Assembly (NCBI GenBank): GCA_949840805.1
Contig: CATKXR010000056.1
Location: forward strand, 1 to 32,246
Direction of reading: 5' to 3'
Source of the DNA: an uncultured Lachnospiraceae bacterium
GTDB lineage: Bacteria > Bacillota > Clostridia > Lachnospirales > Lachnospiraceae
DNA length: 32,246 bases
The notes below the pieces were generated by a model. The model was not told where the DNA came from, searched no databases, and worked only from the letters and a program-made list of their open reading frames with translations. How positions within the stretch are numbered: position 1 is the stretch's first letter; each line of letters begins with the position of its first letter. Shown here piece after piece: positions 7,097-13,785 of the stretch. Both the position numbers and the translations under genes were made by a program.

Positions 7097-8437
7097 ATGA
7101 AAAATTTTGATTTGACAGAAGGAAATATTGTTAAAAAAATTGTCTTATTTTCCATTCCTCTTTTGGCCGGCAATCTTTTTCAACAGCTGTATAATACGGT
7201 AGATTCCTATGTTGTGGGGAACTATGTGGACAGATTTGCTCTGGCCGCCGTGGGAGCCAGCACTCCGATCATCAATATTCTTATCGGAACTTTTATGGGG
7301 ATCTCTACAGGAGCAGGGGTGATCATTGCGCAATACTATGGAGGCCGCAATATAGAGAACATGCGAAGGGCAGTCCACAGTTCTATGGTAATCACTCTGG
7401 CTATGGCCGTTGTTCTGACCTTCATAGGGGTGACATTGACCAATCCTCTGCTGCGTATGATTGGAGTGCCTGAAGATGTGTTTCCTTCCTCGTCTTCCTA
7501 CTTATCCATTTATTTTGGAGGAATTACCTTTACATTGATCTACAATATGGGAGCCGGAATCTTAAGGGCCGTGGGAGATTCAAAAAAACCTCTCTATTTT
7601 TTGATGATGTCAAGCGTGTTGAATATTGGTCTGGACTTTTTATTTGTAAAGGGATTTGGTTGGGGAGTGGAAGGGGCGGCAGGGGCTACCCTGATCTCCC
7701 AGGCTGTAAGCGCTTTGATGGTGTGCTTTGTACTATTTCGCACCAGGGAACCATATCATATCCGTCTGAAAGAACTGAAGTTTGATCCTGTTATCGGCAG
7801 GAACATGATTGCCCTTGGTATTCCGGCAGGACTGCAGCAGGGAATTATTCCTTTGTCCAATGTCATTGTCCAGTCTTATATTAACCGGTTTGGGTCTTCT
7901 GTCATGGCGGGCTATTCGGTTGCCCTGCGTATTGACGGATTTGTGCTTCTTCCTCTTCAGGCTTTTAATCTGGCGATCACTACATTTACCGGACAAAATA
8001 TGGGGGCCGGAAAATTTGACCGAATGAAAAAGGGCGCTTATATTACCTGGCTAATGGCGACAGGCACCATTGGGATTTTTGTCCTTTTCATGTACCGGTA
8101 TGGGATACCATTCATCAGAATGTTCAGCAAAGAGGAAGAGGTAGTTGCCGCCGGCTGGCTGACCTTGTCTACCTTCCTCCCGTTTTATCTGATTATGCCT
8201 GTAAACCAGGTGGTGAATGGTGTTTTGAGGGGATCAGGCAATGCTAAAACACCGATGTATATTATGGTTTTTAATTTTGTTGTGCTGCGGCAATTATACT
8301 TGTTTGTGATTACGAAGATGACAGATTCCCTGCGTTTTGTTTTCTTTGGCTGGCCGTTGACTTGGATTACCTGTGCAGTGATGTCTCTTATCTGTTTTTA
8401 TCGCTCTGACTGGATAAAAAGGAAAACGCAGCCATAA
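7097..8437 (+). CDS. MATE-family multidrug efflux transporter
   Basis: A 446-residue MATE transporter with about twelve membrane segments in two pseudo-symmetric halves. The signature N-terminal stretch is IPLLAGNLFQQLYNTVDSYV (about residues 18-37), followed by GAGVIIAQYYGG; the second half has PAGLQQGIIPLSN. Such proteins export cationic drugs or metabolites using Na+ or H+ gradients; the substrate here is unknown. It is full length for the family. A ribosome site, AGGAGG, lies at the end of the preceding gene. It ends 15 bases from the convergent MFS gene, with no clear terminator between them. Confidence 0.93.
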   Translation: MKNFDLTEGNIVKKIVLFSIPLLAGNLFQQLYNTVDSYVVGNYVDRFALAAVGASTPIINILIGTFMGISTGAGVIIAQYYGGRNIENMRRAVHSSMVITLAMAVVLTFIGVTLTNPLLRMIGVPEDVFPSSSSYLSIYFGGITFTLIYNMGAGILRAVGDSKKPLYFLMMSSVLNIGLDFLFVKGFGWGVEGAAGATLISQAVSALMVCFVLFRTREPYHIRLKELKFDPVIGRNMIALGIPAGLQQGIIPLSNVIVQSYINRFGSSVMAGYSVALRIDGFVLLPLQAFNLAITTFTGQNMGAGKFDRMKKGAYITWLMATGTIGIFVLFMYRYGIPFIRMFSKEEEVVAAGWLTLSTFLPFYLIMPVNQVVNGVLRGSGNAKTPMYIMVFNFVVLRQLYLFVITKMTDSLRFVFFGWPLTWITCAVMSLICFYRSDWIKRKTQP

Positions 8438-8452
8438 ATTCAACTAACTGTC

Positions 8453-9664
8453 TTAACATGGAGTTCTGTTCAGTCTGGAAGCAGATATCAGCAGAATTCC
8501 ATTGACAACGTGAATAAGAATGGCAATTCCAAAAGCGTATTGATAGGTTCCAGTCATATCATAGAGATATCCTATGGCTGCCAGGGAAGAGGCGCTTCCA
8601 AGGCTGGTAAAGAAACCGACTACAGCAAAGGCTTTTCCGTAATTTCTGTTTCCGAAAAAATGCCTGGTTAATAGCGGAATTCCTACGGCTCCAACTGAAT
8701 ACACAGATCCAAAAAGGAACGCCGCTGCCATAAGAAGAACAGGATTATTTCCTGAGACAAGGAGGCAGAGCGAAAATATGTTGATCGTCATCATTGATAC
8801 GCATGCTTTTATGGAACCTATCCGATCACTGATACACCCAATAAGCAGTTTTGTGACAATATTTCCTAACATGGAGCAGGACATCAAAGAAGCGCCAATT
8901 GTTTCTCCAAGTCCTATGGATAATGTATAACCGGAAAAATGTTGGGCAATTCCCGAAATAGAAGTATGCAGGGCAGCAAATAAACATAAGAACAAAAAAC
9001 TTATGTGAAAATAAGAGAATCTGCTGTTTTTTGTTTCCTCGTCTTCCTTTTTCATTTGAGAGACTTTATATCCATAAGGTTTTAGGCCCTGTTCTTGAGG
9101 GGTCATGGAAAATGGTAACAGAAATACAGGAAGAGCCAAAAGGAGAATCGAAATACTCATAAATATATATGCTCTCTGCCAGCCCCATTGATGAATAATT
9201 CTGCTTAATATAGGTGAAAAAAGAGCCCCACTCAAACCGCTGAAACTCAAAGCCATGCCGATTGCCATACCGTTTTTTTCATGAAACCATTGGTTAATCA
9301 GTATGGTAACAGGACATGTGCCATAGAGCCCGACTCCTATTCCCCTGAGGGTTCCAAGGATATAGAAGGAAAGAAGGTTTCGTGAAAATCCCATAAAAAA
9401 CGTAGAGCTTACGGACATAATGACACCTAAAACAAGAACCGATCGATAGTGGTATTTTTCGGTTAACCCAGGCACATAAAGGGAGGTTATGGCGCTTGCT
9501 AACAGCGATAGTGTTGCGTGGAAGGCAAAACTTCCACGCAGCACATCTAAATCAGAAGATACGCTGGTATAAAAAACTCCGGCGCAGTTATTGCATAAGC
9601 CGATAGAACTGGCGGCTAAACCACAGGTGATAACTAAAATTTTAATATATTCTTTTTTCTCCAT
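8453..9664 (-). CDS. MFS transporter, possibly of the organic-acid antiporter type
   Basis: A 403-residue major facilitator protein with about twelve membrane segments in two halves separated by a charged loop near 195-215. Loop 2-3 has the pattern PGLTEKYHYRSVLVLG and the second half has GCISDRIGS, both standard MFS loop signatures. It resembles the oxalate/formate-antiporter-like group, but the substrate cannot be read from sequence. Its start lies about 60 bases downstream of where homology to a truncated PTS EIIC gene ends, and its 5' end overlaps that remnant's frame. The ribosome site is weak, so it may be translated by coupling from the remnant and driven by the remnant's promoter. Confidence 0.88.
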   Translation of the reverse strand: MEKKEYIKILVITCGLAASSIGLCNNCAGVFYTSVSSDLDVLRGSFAFHATLSLLASAITSLYVPGLTEKYHYRSVLVLGVIMSVSSTFFMGFSRNLLSFYILGTLRGIGVGLYGTCPVTILINQWFHEKNGMAIGMALSFSGLSGALFSPILSRIIHQWGWQRAYIFMSISILLLALPVFLLPFSMTPQEQGLKPYGYKVSQMKKEDEETKNSRFSYFHISFLFLCLFAALHTSISGIAQHFSGYTLSIGLGETIGASLMSCSMLGNIVTKLLIGCISDRIGSIKACVSMMTINIFSLCLLVSGNNPVLLMAAAFLFGSVYSVGAVGIPLLTRHFFGNRNYGKAFAVVGFFTSLGSASSLAAIGYLYDMTGTYQYAFGIAILIHVVNGILLISASRLNRTPC

Positions 9665-9864
9665 TGTAATAAGTCCTGTTTTATACTTGCTATCAAATCA
9701 GTTCTCGTCTGCAGGCAGTTCATCTTAGAGAACAGCGTACAAAAAGAACCAATGATTGTGATGGGCAAAAGCGTTGTTAAGCCCACACGAATTGCTGAAA
9801 AATGGCGTTGAGACTGTAGCTTGGCTGCTAACATGAGCAATCCATTCATCAATTTGTCTTTCAT
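9634..9864 (-). pseudogene. N-terminal remnant of a PTS EIIC (lactose/cellobiose-type) permease
   Basis: The first 47 or so of its 76 residues match the start of cellobiose/lactose-type EIIC proteins, including LAAKLQSQRHFSAIRVGL and PITIIGSFCTLF. The rest of the roughly 430-residue permease is missing: after about 9725 the sequence is unrelated and runs into the MFS start. The remnant keeps a strong ribosome site (GGAGGG on the minus strand) and a normal start codon, so it is probably still transcribed and translated. It was presumably regulated by the divergent RpiR gene. Confidence 0.7.
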
Positions 9865-9877
9865 ATAAAAACCCTCC

Positions 9878-9903
9878 GTATAATTTGGTAAGCTGAATTA
9901 TAC
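9878..9903. promoter_or_regulatory. Inverted repeat spanning the EIIC-remnant promoter
   Basis: GTATAATT (9878-9885) and AATTATAC (9896-9903) form a perfect inverted repeat with a ten-base centre. The 9896-9901 half reads TATAAT on the minus strand, so it can serve as a -10 box for the remnant and MFS transcript. Confidence 0.45.
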
Positions 9904-9926
9904 AGATATTCAGAACCGATTTCCAT

Positions 9927-9949
9927 AATGTTCCGAATCCTGGAACATT
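9927..9949. promoter_or_regulatory. Palindromic operator candidate for the divergent RpiR gene
   Basis: AATGTTCC (9927-9934) and GGAACATT (9942-9949) are a perfect 8-bp inverted repeat with a seven-base spacer, lying between the divergent EIIC remnant and the RpiR gene. Its position makes it a plausible site for the RpiR protein. Confidence 0.5.
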
Positions 9950-9974
9950 CAACAAATGAGGAGTGATTTCTGCT

Positions 9975-10759
9975 ATGATAACCAACAAAATACCTGTTGT
10001 GTTTTTGAGCATAGTTACCAGCGAAAAAAGAGATTCCATAAACAGTTTAATCGCAGTATATATTTTGGATCATATAGAACAGGTAAAAAAATGACAGTCA
10101 GAGACATTGCCAAGGCATGTCATGTGGGATCAGGTTCTATATCTCGTTTTTGCAAAGATATTGGCCTGCAAGATTTCATTGAACTTAAAGAAATGCTCAA
10201 TACAGCACAATTCAGGTTTGAATCAGCTGCCTTCTCTCAATCCACAGACTTGAGAATAAAAGAGTATGGAAGCAGAGTCAGTCAAAGTATTGAAATGGTG
10301 ACTAAAACATTATCAAGGACTCGTCTTCAAACTCTTTGCCGGGATTTGAAGTCTTATGAGAATATTGCTGTCTTTGGACGCCTGAAAGCAGAATCAGTAG
10401 CCATTAACCTTCAGGCGGATTTAATGATGATGGGACGTCAGGTTTATACTCATATCTCTTATGCCGAGCAAATAGAGTATATCCGACAAGCTGGAAAAAA
10501 GGATTTAATATTGATTTTTAGTCATGGTGGATATTATTTTGACTATCTTAGCGAGAGGACATCATGGCCTCCCAATGATCGACCTAAAATTTGGATGATT
10601 TCAAATTGCTGCACTAATAAATATAACTATGTCTCCAAGGCTTTGGTATTCAAATCTTTGCCAGGACATGTGGGACACCCGTATCAGTTGCAATATATAG
10701 CGGGACTGATTGCTCAAGAATATTTTTCTCTTTATGGATCATATTCTAATTCGGAATAG
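9975..10759 (+). pseudogene. RpiR-family regulator interrupted by an A7 frameshift (pseudogene or frameshift-expressed)
   Basis: The natural start is the ATG at 9975, 11 bases after GAGGAG (9958-9963). From there the frame encodes a typical RpiR N-terminus (SEKRDSINSLIAVYILDHIE near residues 16-35), reads GTA AAA AAA and hits TGA at 10091-10093. The rest of the protein, starting MTVRDIAKACHVGSGSISRF and continuing through a SIS-like domain, lies in the minus-one frame. The A-tract at 10085-10091 has seven As; eight would give one intact frame of about 261 residues. GTA-AAA-AAA also fits the slippery heptamer A_AAA_AAA, with a stop directly after it. It could be a dead gene, a phase-variable one, a frameshift-expressed one or a sequencing error. 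It faces away from the EIIC remnant it probably once controlled. Confidence 0.75.
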
Positions 10760-10808
10760 ATAAGTATTTAGTTTGAGCCAATATACATATCAGAGCTTAT
10801 ATAAAGAT

Positions 10809-11174
10809 TTATTCTGCACCCTTAAAATCTGATTTATTTTGAACTGCTAATAGTTGTTCTGCTAAAAAATCAAGGGTTCCAAGAAGAATGATTTGATTTT
10901 CTCTATTACAGGATCTGAATTTTCCTATAAATCGCTGTATTTCTTCTTCGTATTCGTCAGGTTCTGTATTAAACAAATCACTTGTGGATAATCCCAAGCG
11001 ATTAATAATGGGAAAGAGGATTTCATAAGAAGGATTCATTTTCCCTGCCTCAATATTTCTGATTGTTTTAACAGATACTCCTGCTTGATCTGCCAGCTCC
11101 TGTTGGGTCAGTTTACAATATTTTCTTGCTGTACGAATACGAATACCTAAGTTTTTTACTTTGTCTATCGGCAT
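10809..11174 (-). CDS. XRE-family helix-turn-helix regulator
   Basis: A 121-residue protein with an N-terminal Cro/C1-type helix-turn-helix (about residues 9-65: RIRTARKYCKLTQQELADQA, then VSVKTIRNIEAGKMNPS) and an acidic C-terminal tail (70-121) that may mediate dimerisation. The ribosome site AGAGGTGA precedes the ATG on the minus strand. In this class of element such regulators sit between cargo and the sigma-factor/integrase module and control transfer or excision; that role is inferred. The upstream 11226-11263 repeats are a possible autoregulatory operator. Confidence 0.88.
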   Translation of the reverse strand: MPIDKVKNLGIRIRTARKYCKLTQQELADQAGVSVKTIRNIEAGKMNPSYEILFPIINRLGLSTSDLFNTEPDEYEEEIQRFIGKFRSCNRENQIILLGTLDFLAEQLLAVQNKSDFKGAE

Positions 11175-11225
11175 AATTTGTCACCTCTTTTATATTGTAT
11201 CGTACCGATTTTGAATTTTACATTC

Positions 11226-11263
11226 CCTAATAAGTGCTTTTTATTAGGTAGGATTATACCTAA
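11226..11263. promoter_or_regulatory. Overlapping inverted repeats upstream of the XRE gene
   Basis: CCTAATAA (11226-11233) pairs with TTATTAGG (11241-11248). The overlapping TTAGGTA (11244-11250) pairs with TACCTAA (11257-11263). The two share bases, so they could form alternative structures or two adjacent operator sites. Confidence 0.4.
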
Positions 11264-11336
11264 ATAGTTCATATAAATCAGTCCCCTTTTGAGAGACCAA
11301 AGAAAAAAAGGCTTCTCATAGCGGGATTTAATGGTA

Positions 11337-11383
11337 TGCCAGTTATGATTTGCTGTCGGAGGAAATCATGGCTGGCAGTTTTT
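11337..11383 (+). terminator. Rho-independent terminator or attenuator
   Basis: TGCCAG (11337-11342) pairs with CTGGCA (11372-11377) and ATGATTT (11345-11351) pairs with AAATCAT (11363-11369). A run of five T follows at 11379-11383. No gene is visible upstream on this strand, so it may end an unrecognised short transcript. Confidence 0.65.
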
Positions 11384-11523
11384 ATCTCCAGAAACAATCC
11401 GTAAAATCAAGTAATACATTAAAAAAATCATATACTTTTCAAGGGGTATCCCTATCGCAAAACAGGCACGATTAAGCCTATATAAACATCATTATCAAAC
11501 CTTATATCGAACGCAAAAGTACA

Positions 11524-11554
11524 ACGTCAGGATAGCTAGTCAATATCCTGGCGT
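11524..11554 (+). terminator. Hairpin upstream of the sigma-like gene, attenuator-like
   Basis: ACGTCAGGATA (11524-11534) pairs with TATCCTGGCGT (11544-11554) over 11 positions with one G-T pair. It is followed by ATTTATTT, a weak T-rich tract. Confidence 0.5.
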
Positions 11555-11655
11555 ATTTATTTACCGGTTTTTATCGAATTGTTCCGCTATTCACCTGTGC
11601 CGTGGGCCGCCCTTCATCAATTTTCAACAAAAAATGATGAAAGGAGTAATCGGCA

Positions 11656-12033
11656 ATGACCGAAGAATATTGGATCACTATTTTAAGAGAGGAAGACCGT
11701 TTGATAGACAACTCTGACCGGAAGTACAGGTATCACTGCAAGTCCCTGGAAAGCATGAGCGAGGAATTAACGTTTCAGGAACGTTACATAGATATGGAAG
11801 AAGATTTTACCCTACTGTGCGGAATCCAGGACTTTACCGACCTGGTTCAGAATGAGGAATTAGCGGCTGGACTGCGCCGCCTCACTGACCGCCAGCGGCA
11901 GGCTATACAGTTACGCTTCTGGGAGGGGTATCAATGCCAGGAGATTGCCGTTATGTTTGGCTGTAGTCCGGCGGCGGTAACGAATTTAATGCGGAGAGCT
12001 TTTAAACAGCTCCGCATTTACTTAATGGGATAA
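11656..12033 (+). CDS. Sigma-70 region-4-like regulator (Tn916 Orf7-like)
   Basis: A 125-residue protein whose C-terminal half is a sigma-70 region 4 helix-turn-helix: LTDRQRQAIQLRFWEGY followed by QEIAVMFGCSPAAVTNLMRR (about residues 76-114). There is no region 2, so it is not a complete sigma factor. Comparable small proteins lie upstream of the integrase in Tn916- and Tn1549-like elements and are thought to promote excision and transfer gene expression. The ribosome site AAAGGAG precedes the ATG. Confidence 0.85.
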   Translation: MTEEYWITILREEDRLIDNSDRKYRYHCKSLESMSEELTFQERYIDMEEDFTLLCGIQDFTDLVQNEELAAGLRRLTDRQRQAIQLRFWEGYQCQEIAVMFGCSPAAVTNLMRRAFKQLRIYLMG

Positions 12034-12290
12034 CCCTATGACTTCAAGGCGGCAGCGTCCAGCTATGGATTGCTGCCCCTTCTCTTTCCAGGCCAAAACA
12101 TTTTTTAAAAATTTTCCATACTCCGTTAATTTTTACCTTCTGGGATCTCCGATTATTGAGGGACAAGCCCTCTGCTAAAGGCTTCACAACAGGCTGTGGG
12201 CTTTTGGCTCCGTGGGCAGCTGTCAAAGTCAAGTCAGCTTGACCTTGGCCCGCTGTAACCACGAGAATAAAATATCGGAGGTTTTTGTAT

Positions 12291-12461
12291 ATGGAGAAAT
12301 TAGTTCGTGTCATTAAGCTGCGCCCTGGTGAAACAGTCCTTATCGTTGCGGAGGAACGCCCCACTCCCTGCCCGTGCGGTCATGCCTGCGTTGTCCCGGA
12401 GCGTAAAGAAGGCTTCCCTCTGCCTAAAGGAATCCTGATTCATATGGACGGCGCTGCATAG
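12291..12461 (+). CDS. Small 56-residue protein with a Cys-Pro-Cys motif
   Basis: This ORF begins 9 bases after GGAGG (12277-12281) and ends 11 bases before the next gene. It starts MEKLVRVIKLRPGE and has a cysteine cluster in PTPCPCGHACVVPE that could bind a metal. I do not know its function. Its position between two sigma-like genes and its good ribosome site support it as a real gene of the element. Confidence 0.65.
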   Translation: MEKLVRVIKLRPGETVLIVAEERPTPCPCGHACVVPERKEGFPLPKGILIHMDGAA

Positions 12462-12472
12462 GGGGTAAATTC

Positions 12473-12868
12473 ATGTTTCATGTTACAATCTTTGACGCAG
12501 CGGGAACCCCTTTGGTGGTGGAAGTATCCCATGAGGTTTTCCAGGTATTTGCGGAGTATGACCGGGAAATGGAACGCCAGCGCAAAGAGGATTTCCGTCA
12601 CCGTGACTGCCGTTCCTGGGACACCTGCCTGCTCTTTGAAGTGTCCACGGAGCCGCTGGAGCAGACCTATGAGCGCATGAGAACCCTGAAGGAAATCCGG
12701 GAGGCCCTGGAAGAATTTTCTCCCAGACAGCGGCGGCGTTTCCTGCTCCATTTTGCCTATGGCTATACTTACCTGGAGATTGCCAAAATGGAGGGCCGCA
12801 ACAAGTCCACGGTCATGCGCTCCGCCAGGGCCGCACTGAAAAAAATCCAAAAAAAGTTGGCGGCCTAA
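12473..12868 (+). CDS. Second sigma-70 region-4-like protein
   Basis: A 131-residue protein with a charged N-terminal part (1-70) and a C-terminal helix-turn-helix of the sigma-70 region 4 type: EFSPRQRRRFLLHFAYGYTY followed by LEIAKMEGRNKSTVMRSARA (about residues 82-121). It follows the small CPC protein by 11 bases with a GGGGGT ribosome site, so the two are probably co-transcribed. As with the first protein, a role in switching on excision or transfer is inferred from position. Confidence 0.8.
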   Translation: MFHVTIFDAAGTPLVVEVSHEVFQVFAEYDREMERQRKEDFRHRDCRSWDTCLLFEVSTEPLEQTYERMRTLKEIREALEEFSPRQRRRFLLHFAYGYTYLEIAKMEGRNKSTVMRSARAALKKIQKKLAA

Positions 12869-12903
12869 TAGCAACTTTTGCCCGGTTTCTGTCCTTAATG
12901 GTG

Positions 12904-12926
12904 AAAGGGAAAAAATCCCTTTTGCA
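12904..12926 (+). terminator. Short hairpin with T-run after the second sigma-like gene
   Basis: AAAGGGA (12904-12910) pairs with TCCCTTT (12916-12922) around AAAAA. Only four T (12920-12923) end the stem, so termination would be weak. Confidence 0.4.
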
Positions 12927-13144
12927 ATTCTGTTCTTTGACAAATAACGGGCAGCCGTTCATATCAGTATTCAGGATTTCCAAACGCTGTGTGTGAGCGC
13001 CGCAAGCGCAAACGCCAAGACCCCCTGCGGACGGCCAGAGCGTCCGTCAACACGATGACATCAAAGGGCCAGAGCGACCATTTGACGGCTTGATAACCAG
13101 CCCCGGCAGGCTGGAAAGCGCCAAGACCACCAGCGGGAGGAACC

Positions 13145-13225
13145 GTGCCTCTCACCGAAACTTACTGCGAATATGGTGTACCCACCTATCGGCGGTATGC
13201 GGCGGTTCGGCAGCCACCCGGCTGA
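13145..13225 (+). CDS. Possible 26-residue microprotein
   Basis: A GTG start follows GGGAGGA by four bases and opens a 26-codon frame beginning MPLTETYCEYGVPTYRRYAA. It does not resemble a random read-through peptide, but its size makes chance hard to exclude. No function is proposed. Confidence 0.3.
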   Translation: MPLTETYCEYGVPTYRRYAAVRQPPG

Positions 13226-13356
13226 CAGCCACGAACCGGCCTGAATACTCCCACGTATCGGGGGCGAGCCGATGGACAGTCCCGCTGTTCCAGACAATAC
13301 GGTACGAAAATCCTATAAAACGTGTTATTAACATATTTTGCTGGATTATATAATAC

Positions 13357-13391
13357 CAATTCCGTATCAATACAATTTTGATACGGAATTG
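13357..13391. promoter_or_regulatory. Perfect 14-bp palindromic operator before the integrase operon
   Basis: CAATTCCGTATCAA (13357-13370) and TTGATACGGAATTG (13378-13391) are exact inverted repeats around a seven-base centre. The site abuts the ribosome site of the DUF6870-like gene, so a bound protein or an RNA hairpin would block expression of that gene and probably the recombinase. Confidence 0.75.
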
Positions 13392-13402
13392 TGGGAGGTG
13401 AG

Positions 13403-13720
13403 ATGATATTGGACAAACAGGTAATCATAGACTTTACTACTCGACAAATGAAAGGAGATCGAAAAATATTGTCAGTAGAACGGCTTGAGAGTATGAGTCA
13501 AGGTTCCATTGAGGACATATCCAAAGATGGTCTGGTAGACATTTGTGGCGTAAAGATTGATACTAGTTTGCCCGGCACTTTGCGTATGCTTCAGTATTTA
13601 GAGCAGATTCAAAATCCATATAATTTTCTTTGTGATGGGATACCTGTACATATTTCCTTTGTCAATGAAGAGCAGGAACTTTCTAAGACACTTGTTGATT
13701 ACTTTCGTACTTTAAAGTGA
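13403..13720 (+). CDS. Small DUF6870-like ICE protein
   Basis: A 105-residue protein. The second half, with GLVDICGVKIDTSLP, QIQNPYNFLCDGIPVHISF and a C-terminal LVDYFRTL, follows the pattern of DUF6870-type proteins found beside integrases in Clostridia elements; this is from memory. The start is uncertain: I use the ATG at 13403, but it is only four bases after GGAGG, and a TTG at 13409 would be better spaced. It lies 65 bases before the recombinase gene under the same palindromic operator, so a role in excision control is a reasonable inference. Function is unknown. Confidence 0.65.
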   Translation: MILDKQVIIDFTTRQMKGDRKILSVERLESMSQGSIEDISKDGLVDICGVKIDTSLPGTLRMLQYLEQIQNPYNFLCDGIPVHISFVNEEQELSKTLVDYFRTLK

Positions 13721-13785
13721 TGACTTTTGGAATAGTGTATGTTATAATCTTCTTGTGTGATGATTATAGAGAGATGGGAGGTTAA

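Larger units (their letters stand above)
11175..11655. other. Gene-free control region between the XRE and sigma-like genes
   Basis: No credible gene lies in these 480 bases. They hold the XRE gene's upstream repeats (11226-11263), a terminator-like hairpin with a T-run at 11337-11383 and a second hairpin at 11524-11554. The two + strand hairpins upstream of the sigma-like gene may form an attenuated leader, but no leader ORF is convincing. Confidence 0.5.
12869..13402. other. Repeat-rich, mostly gene-free region before the integrase module
   Basis: These 530 bases are GC-rich until about 13300 and carry two direct 10-base repeats: CGCCAAGACC at 13013-13022 and 13119-13128, and GGCCAGAGCG at 13033-13042 and 13067-13076. 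There is also a hairpin CCAGCC/GGCTGG at 13097-13114. The only gene-like item is a 26-codon ORF at 13145-13225. The last 35 bases hold a perfect palindrome. A structured regulatory RNA is possible but not shown. Confidence 0.45.

Noticed and set aside
12044..12943. Minus-strand frames opposite the sigma-like genes
   Set aside because: They are shadows of well-supported + strand genes and have no ribosome sites.
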